A stretch of DNA of 64,000 nt from Bacillota bacterium (GTDB lineage: Bacteria > Bacillota > Clostridia > Peptostreptococcales > Acidaminobacteraceae): NCBI GenBank assembly GCA_020161295.1, contig JAIUOA010000006.1, positions 62,001-126,000 on the forward strand. The letters are read 5' to 3'. The notes beneath the pieces were generated by a model that did no database searches, was not told the origin of the DNA, and was given only the letters and a program-made list of their open reading frames with translations. How positions within the stretch are numbered: position 1 is the stretch's first letter; each line of letters starts with the position of its first letter. A program made the translations under genes and the position numbers. Shown here piece by piece: positions 26,774-34,698 of this stretch.

Positions 26774-27775
26774 TTATGACGACACCACTGAAAATCGATA
26801 GGTCGTTTCGTTGATATAAGGCTCTCCGCCCTCTAAAAGATTCACTTTATTAGGCACCTGCTGCATCTCAAAACAGATTCCCATATGATGCTTATAGCCG
26901 ATATTGTTCGTATAGATCACGGCACATGGCTGATCCGTGGTCACCTCAAGTCGCCTGCCTGAAATCGGGTCTTCATAAACGACCTGTGGGGCATCGGAAA
27001 GTCGGTCATGCTCAAGAACAAAAGGATGGTCGATACCACCACGGTCACCATGAAGCGCTTTCATAAGTGATGACTGCTGACTAAAATCAAATTCCGAACA
27101 TTCTTGGGAAACCAAATCGAAAATAGGCAAATTATGTGTGTCCACTTCATAAAAACCTTTTGACCGCAACATGAGCAAATGTTCGGATATTTCTGTTTTC
27201 TCGTTACCAGATAAATTAAAATAATTATGGTTAGCCATATTAAGATGGCACGCTCTATCAGAAATTGCAGAGTATAAAAGGGTCAACTTCCCGTCATCAT
27301 AAAGGGTAAATACGGCCTTTACGGCGATATTTCCCGGAAAACCATCCTCTAAATGCTCATGCTCAAGCCCTAGCGTCACTGAGCAACGGTCAGTTCCAAC
27401 CTGCTCACCCATCATGGTCCAGATTTTGGTATGAAAGCCTTTTCTACCGCCATGAAGATTGCTGATGCCCTCATTGATCTCTAGCGAATAGACCTCGTCT
27501 CTAATCTGAAGCTTTCCACCAGCAAGCCGGCCAGCATTTGGGCCGATGGTAGCGCCCATGTACATGGGGTTTGACACGTAATCCTCGAGATGTTCATACG
27601 AAAGCAAGACGTTTTCCACCACACCGTTTTTATCGGGTACATTGATGGCCAACATCAGGGCACCATAGGTCATGAGCTCGACCGATACACCTTTCGCGTT
27701 ATGAAGGACGATACGCTCAACTGTTTCGCCTAAAAAAGCCGTCATGGCATCAAATCTTTCCACTTCGATACGCAC
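26774..27775 (-). CDS. galM: Aldose 1-epimerase (galactose mutarotase)
   Basis: A 333-residue enzyme interconverting alpha and beta anomers of galactose/glucose. The start is taken as GTG 27775, with GAGGGGG upstream and one base after the galT stop; an upstream ATG at 27847 lies within galT and has no ribosome binding site. Signatures: 'GATIGPNAGRLAGG', 'NLHGGRKGFHTKIW' with the catalytic His, 'NMANHNYFNLSG' and 'DHPFVLEH'. It is the last gene of galE-K-T-M. Confidence 0.93.
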   Translation of the reverse strand: MRIEVERFDAMTAFLGETVERIVLHNAKGVSVELMTYGALMLAINVPDKNGVVENVLLSYEHLEDYVSNPMYMGATIGPNAGRLAGGKLQIRDEVYSLEINEGISNLHGGRKGFHTKIWTMMGEQVGTDRCSVTLGLEHEHLEDGFPGNIAVKAVFTLYDDGKLTLLYSAISDRACHLNMANHNYFNLSGNEKTEISEHLLMLRSKGFYEVDTHNLPIFDLVSQECSEFDFSQQSSLMKALHGDRGGIDHPFVLEHDRLSDAPQVVYEDPISGRRLEVTTDQPCAVIYTNNIGYKHHMGICFEMQQVPNKVNLLEGGEPYINETTYRFSVVSS

Positions 27776-27776
27776 G

Positions 27777-29336
27777 CTATTTCCCCCTCTCGCAGAGGCT
27801 AAAAAACGGTTTAAGTTTTTCAAAATCGCGTTTATAGATTCCCGCATCCTTTAAGACCTCACCAAACTTACGGCCGATCCCATCCTTGAGGAGACGATCA
27901 AGTGACGATGCGAAATCTGAAGATGATTTAACACAGTCCGCATAACAAGCTTCGACCTCAGGAATCAGCGTGGCAATCCACTCCGCGTGTTTAGCCACCT
28001 TTTCCGATGCGATGAACCTTTTCAAATCCACATGACCTGTGGGGACCATTTGAACCAACAAGTCGATGGCCTCTTCCATTTCTTCTACCAGTCGCGCTGG
28101 TAGAACGGCTAAGCCCATCACTTCAATAAGGCCGATATTTTCACGTTTGATATGGTGGTGTTCACGGTGCGGGTGGAAAATGCCATCTGGATGTCTCTCA
28201 TCCTTTCGATTATTACGAAGTGCCAAGTACATCTCATAAACGCCATCGACTTTCCTTAAAATAGGCGTAATCGTGTTATGGCGTTCAAAGGTATGCGCCG
28301 TAAGCTCAACCCTTTCATCCGAATAATCGATCCACTGCTTTAAAATAATCGTCGATAGGTCTTCAATCGATGCCCTATCATCACTTACTAACTTAAGAAC
28401 CGTCAGCGGCCAATCGATGACATCGATACGAACGCTTGGGAAGGATTCTGGAACATGTGAAAAGATGGTTTTAGCACGCATCATCGGCATCTCATAATGA
28501 CCTGCCTGGTAATGGTCATGCGTCAATATGGAGCCACCCACCGTGTGCAGGTCGGCATTGGAACCGATAAAATAATGCGGAAGGTAATCCACGAAATCAC
28601 AGAGACGGACAAATGTATCCCGGTCAATCTTCATGTCGCGGTGCTCACGGCACAGAACGATGGCGTGCTCGTTATAGTAGACATACGGCGAATACTGCAA
28701 GTACCACGGCTCATTTGCCAGTGTCATCTCGACGATACGGTGGTTGTGGCGCGCAGGATGGTTGATATTACCGCTATAGCCTGCATTTTCCACACATAGT
28801 AGACATTTCGGATACACAGAAGGCTTCGTGTTTTTTTGAAGCGCAATCTCCTTCGGATCTTTCTCGGGCTTTGAACAATTAATGGTGATGTCCAGTTCTC
28901 CATATTCCGATGGACTTTTCCACGAAATATTCTTACTGACACGGTCCATACGGATGTACGTAGATGCATTCGATAGGTCATAAAAATACTGTGACGCGAA
29001 CTGCGGCGACGCCTGATGATACGCCCAGAAAATCCGATTGACCTCAGAATTTCTCGGCATGATCAGCGACATGAGCTCAGCCTGAAACATCTCGATTTCA
29101 TAACCGTAATCCAGTGGTGTCCCAAGCGATTTCGCAAGCTCTGTCATCTCATCTAACAAACGATAAATATCCGCCACCTGATTCGTGTCGGCTTTAACCG
29201 TCAACAGATCACATTCAATATTCAGTTTGCGCCATAATTGATTTCGGGTTACTTCCACATCGAGTTCATCCATTAACTGATGCTCAAGTCCATATCCGAT
29301 CAACTGTTCCACACACTCAAATAGTCTACTCGACAC
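27777..29336 (-). CDS. galT: UTP-hexose-1-phosphate uridylyltransferase, class II
   Basis: A 519-residue enzyme transferring UMP between UDP-glucose and galactose 1-phosphate in the Leloir pathway. It is the class II (TIGR01239-type) form found in Firmicutes and distinct from the E. coli type. Visible features include 'LCVENAGYSGNINHPARHNHRIVE', shortened here as GYSGNINHPAR, and 'LTHDHYQAGHYEMPM' with conserved histidines. The start is GTG 29336, with AGGAGGAA upstream, overlapping the galK end by 11 nt. Confidence 0.94.
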   Translation of the reverse strand: MSSRLFECVEQLIGYGLEHQLMDELDVEVTRNQLWRKLNIECDLLTVKADTNQVADIYRLLDEMTELAKSLGTPLDYGYEIEMFQAELMSLIMPRNSEVNRIFWAYHQASPQFASQYFYDLSNASTYIRMDRVSKNISWKSPSEYGELDITINCSKPEKDPKEIALQKNTKPSVYPKCLLCVENAGYSGNINHPARHNHRIVEMTLANEPWYLQYSPYVYYNEHAIVLCREHRDMKIDRDTFVRLCDFVDYLPHYFIGSNADLHTVGGSILTHDHYQAGHYEMPMMRAKTIFSHVPESFPSVRIDVIDWPLTVLKLVSDDRASIEDLSTIILKQWIDYSDERVELTAHTFERHNTITPILRKVDGVYEMYLALRNNRKDERHPDGIFHPHREHHHIKRENIGLIEVMGLAVLPARLVEEMEEAIDLLVQMVPTGHVDLKRFIASEKVAKHAEWIATLIPEVEACYADCVKSSSDFASSLDRLLKDGIGRKFGEVLKDAGIYKRDFEKLKPFFSLCERGK

Positions 29337-30504
29337 GCGCCGTTCCTCCTGAAATTTGTGCGATATAAATCGAAGCTTGGAGCCCCGTCTTTTCCTGATA
29401 AAGCTTCGCCATTACCGCTTTATACTCATCCACATGCGCTTCATGAACGAGCGCGATGGCACACCCACCGAATCCAGCGCCTGTCATTCGTGCGCCGATA
29501 ACACCTCTCTGGCCACGGCTGATCTCCACCACTGTGTCGAGTTCGAAGCAGCTGACCTCAAACTGATGCTTTAACGATTCGTGCGAGCTGTACATGCATT
29601 CACCAAATGCGATCAGGTCTCCAGCGGACAAAGCACGCTTGCTCTGAAGGGTTCGGTCATTTTCCGTAATGGCGTGATAAGCCCTTTTATAGACATTGTC
29701 AGGCATTACTTCAGTGAAGCCTAAAAAGGCCGATGGTGTAAGGTCGCACAAGGTGTTATATTGATGCCCACCATCCGCTTCGTTAATCATCTCTAATGCC
29801 ACTTCACATTCTTTTCTTCTTTGGTTATATGCCGAGTCCACCAGTCCTCGCTTTTTATTCGTGTTGACGATAACGATGCGGTATTTCCCTAAGGTTGCCG
29901 GCACATGCTCGTAATCCAAGGTGTCACAATTAAGCAGCACCGCATGCTCTGCCATGCCGTTGGCGATGGAAAACTGATCCATGATTCCGCAATTGACCCC
30001 ATTAAATTGGTTTTCAGATTTTTGACAGAGTAAGGCGATTTTCTCAGGAGCGATACCAAACGCTTCATACTGGTTTAAAATCGTCGCCGTGAGCACTTCG
30101 ATTGAAGCGGATGAAGAAAGGCCCGCGCCGTTTGGAAGGTCGCCATAAAATAAAATATCAAACCCTCTCGTAATGGCGAAACCTTCATTCTGCAGGGTAT
30201 GAAAAACCCCCATGGGATAATTGGCCCAGTCCATCTTCGCATCATAAGCAATCTGATCCAGTGAAAACTCTAAAACACCCATTTCTTCGAAATTGAGTGA
30301 CATCAAACGCACTTTTCGATCATTTCTCTGCGCAACAATGCCATAGGTTCCCAGATTTATGGCAACCGGCAAAACCATCCCGCCATTATAGTCGATGTGT
30401 TCACCGATGAGGTTCACACGTCCCGGCGAAAAAAACACCTGTATTTGTTCTGTCTCCGTTCCAAAATGCTCAGCAAATTTACTTTTTAAATGTTCAGTCG
30501 TCAT
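29326..30504 (-). CDS. galK: Galactokinase
   Basis: A 392-residue GHMP-family kinase phosphorylating galactose at C1. Motif I is 'SPGRVNLIGEHIDYNGG' with the galactokinase signature, motif II is 'GLSSSASIEV', and motif III is 'ARMTGAGFGGCAIAL' at the C-terminus. Length is normal. It lies between galE (9-nt gap) and galT (overlap). Confidence 0.97.
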   Translation of the reverse strand: MTTEHLKSKFAEHFGTETEQIQVFFSPGRVNLIGEHIDYNGGMVLPVAINLGTYGIVAQRNDRKVRLMSLNFEEMGVLEFSLDQIAYDAKMDWANYPMGVFHTLQNEGFAITRGFDILFYGDLPNGAGLSSSASIEVLTATILNQYEAFGIAPEKIALLCQKSENQFNGVNCGIMDQFSIANGMAEHAVLLNCDTLDYEHVPATLGKYRIVIVNTNKKRGLVDSAYNQRRKECEVALEMINEADGGHQYNTLCDLTPSAFLGFTEVMPDNVYKRAYHAITENDRTLQSKRALSAGDLIAFGECMYSSHESLKHQFEVSCFELDTVVEISRGQRGVIGARMTGAGFGGCAIALVHEAHVDEYKAVMAKLYQEKTGLQASIYIAQISGGTARVE

Positions 30505-30512
30505 AAGCCCTC

Positions 30513-31502
30513 CTACAGCCCTACAAAGCCGTTAGGATGCTTACTGTGCCAGTTCCAAGCATCTTTGACTATCGTCTCTACATCATTATATTTTGGTTTC
30601 CAACCAAGAAGGCGCTCCGCCTTCTCAGAGGAAGCAATTAAAGTCGATGGATCTCCTGCACGTCTAGCCGCAATAACTGCCGGAATCTCATGGCCGGTTA
30701 CTTTACGCGCCACATCGATGATTTCCTTAACAGAGAAGCCATCTCCACTGCCCAGATTAAAGATCTCACTGCCATGACCTTGACGCAAATAATCAAGGGC
30801 ACGCATGTGGGCATCGATGAGGTCGGTAACATGAATGTAATCCCTAATACACGTTCCATCTTTGGTCGGGTAATCATCGCCAAAAATCGTGATTTCCTTA
30901 CGCTTACCTAGTGGTACCTGAAGCACCAGTGGAATCAAATGCGTCTCGACACCATGCGCTTCGCCGATATCACCCGATTGGTCTGCTCCGGCCACGTTAA
31001 AATATCTAAGCGACACAAATCGGATTCCGTGCGCCAAATCCGCCCATTTGAACATTTTTTCCATCATGAGCTTCGACTCGCCATATGGGCTAGTCGGAAG
31101 GGTTTCGCTATCCTCTAAGATAGGCACCTGCTTAGGCTCTCCATAAACAGCCGCTGTTGAAGAAAAGACGATTCTTTTCACGCCATACTTTTCCATGAGC
31201 TTTAAGACGTTAACCGCACCCGCAACGTTGTTTTCAAAATACTTGATCGGCAAACTAACCGATTCGCCTACCAAAGAGTTTGCACTAAAATGGATGATCG
31301 ATTCAACTTCGTTTTCTGAAAACACACTTTCGAAGGCATTTAAATCTCTTAAATCAACATTATAAAACTTCGCGCGTGTATCAACTGCAGCCAGATGACC
31401 TGTTTCGAGATTATCTACGACGCCTACCGTCTCACCCGCATCCAGTAACATTTTCACCGCATGGCTACCGATATAACCTGCACCACCTAAAACCAATATC
31501 AT
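30513..31502 (-). CDS. galE: UDP-glucose 4-epimerase
   Basis: A 329-residue NAD-dependent short-chain epimerase interconverting UDP-galactose and UDP-glucose. The NAD motif GGAGYIGSH is at the N-terminus and the catalytic SSTAAVYG / YGESK (YxxxK) follows at about 120-155. The start is ATG 31502, with GAGGAGAA upstream; the long start at 31550 is not supported. First gene of the gal operon. Confidence 0.96.
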   Translation of the reverse strand: MILVLGGAGYIGSHAVKMLLDAGETVGVVDNLETGHLAAVDTRAKFYNVDLRDLNAFESVFSENEVESIIHFSANSLVGESVSLPIKYFENNVAGAVNVLKLMEKYGVKRIVFSSTAAVYGEPKQVPILEDSETLPTSPYGESKLMMEKMFKWADLAHGIRFVSLRYFNVAGADQSGDIGEAHGVETHLIPLVLQVPLGKRKEITIFGDDYPTKDGTCIRDYIHVTDLIDAHMRALDYLRQGHGSEIFNLGSGDGFSVKEIIDVARKVTGHEIPAVIAARRAGDPSTLIASSEKAERLLGWKPKYNDVETIVKDAWNWHSKHPNGFVGL

Positions 31503-31587
31503 ATGAGTTCTCCTCGTCATAAGAATTAGTGGACCATCATGTTTGCGCACATGTTATCCATCTGTTTATCCATTTTTTCTTAAGACT

Positions 31588-31615
31588 ATCATACCATATT
31601 AGTTAACAAAATCAA
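31588..31615 (-). promoter_or_regulatory. Promoter of the gal operon
   Basis: On the minus strand, -35 TTGATT (31610-31615), 16-bp spacer and extended -10 TGGTATGAT (hexamer at 31588-31593). The leader that follows carries a direct repeat of ATGGATAA, 12 bases apart, and a CATGT-N6-ACATG inverted repeat, either of which could bind a sugar repressor. Confidence 0.65.
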
Positions 31616-31651
31616 TTATTTTAACTTGAATTTACTAAATTTTTACTTGAT

Positions 31652-32395
31652 TCAGTGTAGTTTTTCCACCAAGTACTTCCAATACTTCTTCGGCATCATC
31701 TGCCTGTGAAGCTTCGGGTTCTTTCTGGCGTCGATGGCAATATGCTCAAAGTAGCCCTGCCACATCTTTTGATAGTCGTGCTCCCTGGCCGACAAACTCA
31801 TGGTATCCAGTGGATCCAGCTCACCAAAATGAACTTCATGCCCATTATAGAATGCCGCCTTTCGACGTTTAATATCGTGAATCACCCATACCTGGTCATT
31901 CAATCGCTCTGTAAAGTGGGGTACCATAAGCCCAAGCAGATCATAGGTTGGATCGAACGGAGCATAATACACGCCCTTTTCAAGCTCCATAAACCTTAAA
32001 AGGCCAAGCATGCGATGGGATTCACGCGCAACGGCATTGAAGCATTTGTAAAGCGCCAGAATATCTGGATCCGATAAGTTCTCAAACGCCATTCCACCTA
32101 GCTTATACGCGCGTTTGAGGCACTTAAACAGAATCGTACCAAAGGCTTCATCCTCCGACAAATAGGCATAACCTATCCGTCTAAACGCTTCTTGTCCAAA
32201 GGTCTCGATTATGGAGCTGGCAACCTTACCGGCTTCTTCAACTTGCGTTTCGACTAAGACAACCTCGTCAAAAATTCCGTACTGATATCGGTCCTTGTGC
32301 ATCAAGCGCGCGGCATCAACAGGGCATTTTTGATGAAACATCACATAAATCCCCGATAGAACCCCTTCAAAGGTTCCATCATACAGATAAACCAT
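31652..32395 (-). CDS. DUF4130 / TIGR03915-type DNA repair protein
   Basis: A 247-residue protein of the TIGR03915 (SAM-radical-associated, uracil-DNA-glycosylase-like) family. It begins 'VYLYDGTFEGVLSGIY' and ends 'MPKKYWKYLVEKL', both typical. The start is ATG 32395, with GGAGG upstream, lying 17 nt inside the end of the preceding radical SAM gene. The two genes form a conserved pair thought to act in DNA repair or modification; the reaction is unknown. Expression is likely part of the SOS response, because a LexA box precedes the pair. Confidence 0.85.
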   Translation of the reverse strand: MVYLYDGTFEGVLSGIYVMFHQKCPVDAARLMHKDRYQYGIFDEVVLVETQVEEAGKVASSIIETFGQEAFRRIGYAYLSEDEAFGTILFKCLKRAYKLGGMAFENLSDPDILALYKCFNAVARESHRMLGLLRFMELEKGVYYAPFDPTYDLLGLMVPHFTERLNDQVWVIHDIKRRKAAFYNGHEVHFGELDPLDTMSLSAREHDYQKMWQGYFEHIAIDARKNPKLHRQMMPKKYWKYLVEKLH

Positions 32396-33668
32396 AACTC
32401 GCACCTCCACCACTAAACTGTCCTGGATAAAGCTCAAACATAGACATCTGGGAAGTTTGGGACTTAGGCGCATCGATGAGCTGCTGCTTTAGCTTCATCG
32501 GTTCTAAATCGATACCCCCAAACACCTGACCACTGCAGGTGATAAAATACTTCGCTCGCTTCATTACTACGCCCATCTTTATAAGCGAATCAAAATTAAG
32601 CGGTCCAAACCGTCTCGATGCCATGATACGTCGCGCGGTTACATTTCCGATCCCCGGTATACGAAGGAGCGCTTCAAAAGGTACTCGGTTGATTTCCATG
32701 GGGAAAAGATGCATATTCCTCAGTGCCCACTGGCACTTGGGGTCGACCTCCATGTCCAGATTCGGCTCCTCACGCGTGAGAATCTCATCAGCTTTAAACC
32801 CATAAAACCTAAGAAGCCAATCCGCCTGATAGATTCGATGTTCACGCCTAAGCAGGTTGAGTTGATTCGGTGTGGCAATCTCCGTCTTCCCCACCGGAAC
32901 ATATGCCGAATAATAAACACGCTTGAGCGCCATACGGTTATATAGTGCTTCAGAAATTTTTATGATCTTCAAATCCACTTCCTGAGTTGCGCCTACGATC
33001 AGCTGAGTGCTTTGACCTGCAGGAACAAACGATGGCGTGTTCTGAAACCTTTTGGATAGCGCTTTATATTCTGCAATCTGTTCCTTTATATAACCCATAG
33101 GCGCGATCATTTCCGAACGGCTCTTTTCAGGAGCAAGAAGCCTTAAACTTTGCGTCGTCGGAAGCTCGATGTTGATACTCATGCGGTCGACATATCTCCC
33201 AGCTCTGTCAATCAACCGCTGGTCAGCACCCGGTATGCCCTTGAGATGAATGTAGCCATTGAACCGCTCGACTTCACGCAGCTTCTTTACAACATCCACC
33301 AGTAGTTCCATGGTATGGTTCGGATTTTTCACCACGCCAGAGCTCAAAAACAACCCCTCGATGTAATTCCTTCTATAGAAGTTGATGGTTATGGCCACCA
33401 CCTCATCCGGTGTAAACTCCGCTCTAGGCATATCTCCATTTGAAGCGCGATTCACACAATAAGCGCAATCATAGATGCATTTATTTGTAAACAGGATCTT
33501 TAAAAGTGAGATGCAGCGACCATCCTCAGAAAAGCTGTGACAGATCCCCGGAGGTGCCGCATTACCCAGCATCCCCTTCACCGCTTTACGATCGCTGCCA
33601 CTAGACGAACAAGAAACATCATATTTTGCAGCGTCTGCCAGTATCGTCAACTTGTCCAGCGCATCCAT
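32379..33668 (-). CDS. Radical SAM putative DNA modification/repair protein (TIGR03916)
   Basis: A 429-residue protein. The radical SAM [4Fe-4S] motif is CIYDCAYC (CxxxCxxC) at about residues 60-70. A helix-hairpin-helix 'LLRIPGIGNVTARRIMASRR' near residues 330-350 is consistent with DNA binding. The N-terminus 'DKLTILADAAKYDVSCSSSGS' is typical for the family. It is coupled by overlap to the DUF4130 partner. The substrate is not known; the pair is widespread in Clostridia. Confidence 0.9.
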   Translation of the reverse strand: MDALDKLTILADAAKYDVSCSSSGSDRKAVKGMLGNAAPPGICHSFSEDGRCISLLKILFTNKCIYDCAYCVNRASNGDMPRAEFTPDEVVAITINFYRRNYIEGLFLSSGVVKNPNHTMELLVDVVKKLREVERFNGYIHLKGIPGADQRLIDRAGRYVDRMSINIELPTTQSLRLLAPEKSRSEMIAPMGYIKEQIAEYKALSKRFQNTPSFVPAGQSTQLIVGATQEVDLKIIKISEALYNRMALKRVYYSAYVPVGKTEIATPNQLNLLRREHRIYQADWLLRFYGFKADEILTREEPNLDMEVDPKCQWALRNMHLFPMEINRVPFEALLRIPGIGNVTARRIMASRRFGPLNFDSLIKMGVVMKRAKYFITCSGQVFGGIDLEPMKLKQQLIDAPKSQTSQMSMFELYPGQFSGGGASYGLSV

Positions 33669-33684
33669 AAGCTACCTCCAAATA

Positions 33685-33696
33685 GAACATGTGTTC
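33685..33696. promoter_or_regulatory. LexA (SOS) box
   Basis: GAACATGTGTTC fits the Gram-positive LexA consensus GAAC-N4-GTTC exactly and sits 8 bases downstream of the -10 of the radical SAM gene, where a bound repressor would block transcription. Confidence 0.85.
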
Positions 33697-33703
33697 TGTT
33701 TTT

Positions 33704-33732
33704 ATTATACTGCGGATGGCTTTAATAATCAA
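33704..33732 (-). promoter_or_regulatory. Promoter of the radical SAM/DUF4130 operon
   Basis: On the minus strand, -35 TTGATT (33727-33732), 17-bp spacer and -10 TATAAT (33704-33709). Confidence 0.75.
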
Positions 33733-33735
33733 GGC

Positions 33736-33767
33736 AAAAAAAGAGCCGTCCATGTGGACAGCTCTTT
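33736..33767 (-). terminator. Terminator of the SleB-like hydrolase gene
   Basis: Stem AAAGAGC-c-GTCC / GGAC-a-GCTCTTT with an ATGT loop, followed on the minus strand by a T-run. It lies just upstream of the next promoter. Confidence 0.85.
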
Positions 33768-33773
33768 CATTGC

Positions 33774-34574
33774 TTAATAATAGAAGTAATCGCCTTCGAT
33801 CAACTTATAGAATCGGTCAGCCTTGCTGGCCCATGGAATGTAGTTGAAGAAGAGACAATCCTTTGCTACCTTTACACCCATAAGGGCGCGTGTGGCGGCG
33901 ATGATGCTGTTTTCAGACGGCTCGAGTGTCGTAAAGCGGCTGGTGTACACGGGCGGGAATTGGCCACGTTGATAGATTACATCGTACACCGTATTCGGAA
34001 ATCTCGGACTGGCCACACGGTTAAGCACCACGTTTGCAACTGCCGTCTTCTTATTTACCGAGCCACCTCTGGCTTCGATTTCCACGATTTTGGAAAGCCA
34101 ATATAAGTCTTCAGGCGTATAGTTCAGCGGCCTGATCGTGGCTGGATCCACAGTGATGCGTTCATCTGTGACCACCACATGAATTAATTTTTCGTTATAG
34201 CTGATGGTGAGTCCCAATTGCTCAATCAGGTCTTCCATGGCTACGTAAACCCTGTGATCTCTCATGATCGTTTTTTGCTTAAGGAAAAAATCTTGGTTAT
34301 TTATGATGAGTAGATTAGTGTCGACACCAAAACAGTAGTACGCTTCGTCGATTTTCAGGACGGCCAATCGTGGTAATTCCATCCAGTTTACTTCGATTCC
34401 CAGTTTTTCTGCGAGCGGCCCCACCGAGCCATAAACCACGCCATTCTCTTCGATGAAGAGATCGTCATGATTGATGAGCTTGCCATTGACGGTCACGAGG
34501 ACCTCATCTGCAAACGCTAAACTGGAAAGCAGTAAAATCGAAAAAAGCGTCAAAATCATTACCTTGGTTTTCAT
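33774..34574 (-). CDS. Secreted SleB-type cell wall hydrolase with copper-amine-oxidase-N-like domain
   Basis: A 266-residue protein. The first 22 residues form a signal peptide (cleavage likely at SLAFA|DEV). Residues ~25-130 resemble the copper amine oxidase N-terminal-like repeat, a wall-associated module, with 'VVYGSVGPLAEKLG' and 'HRVYVAMEDLIEQLG'. Residues ~150-266 are a SleB/CwlJ (Hydrolase_2) domain: 'DLYWLSKIVEIEARGGS', 'AVANVVLNRVASPRFPNTVYDVI', and a conserved QF motif. The catalytic Glu is probably in 'IVEIEARGG'. Such enzymes hydrolyse spore cortex or vegetative peptidoglycan. A spore role is possible but not shown. Confidence 0.85.
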   Translation of the reverse strand: MKTKVMILTLFSILLLSSLAFADEVLVTVNGKLINHDDLFIEENGVVYGSVGPLAEKLGIEVNWMELPRLAVLKIDEAYYCFGVDTNLLIINNQDFFLKQKTIMRDHRVYVAMEDLIEQLGLTISYNEKLIHVVVTDERITVDPATIRPLNYTPEDLYWLSKIVEIEARGGSVNKKTAVANVVLNRVASPRFPNTVYDVIYQRGQFPPVYTSRFTTLEPSENSIIAATRALMGVKVAKDCLFFNYIPWASKADRFYKLIEGDYFYY

Positions 34575-34623
34575 AAGACCTCCGTTATGAATTTAGCTAT
34601 GTTTTAGATTCTAACACAAAAAT

Positions 34624-34662
34624 CAAAAAAGGCAAAGACAAATATTTCCATATCGTCTCTGC
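34624..34662 (-). terminator. Terminator of purL
   Basis: GGCAAAGAC / GTCTCTGCC arms (one mismatch), then TTTTTTGATTTTT on the minus strand, just downstream of purL. Confidence 0.7.
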
Positions 34663-34698
34663 CTATTGGAATTGCACTATTCTTAAGTGGGACAAATT

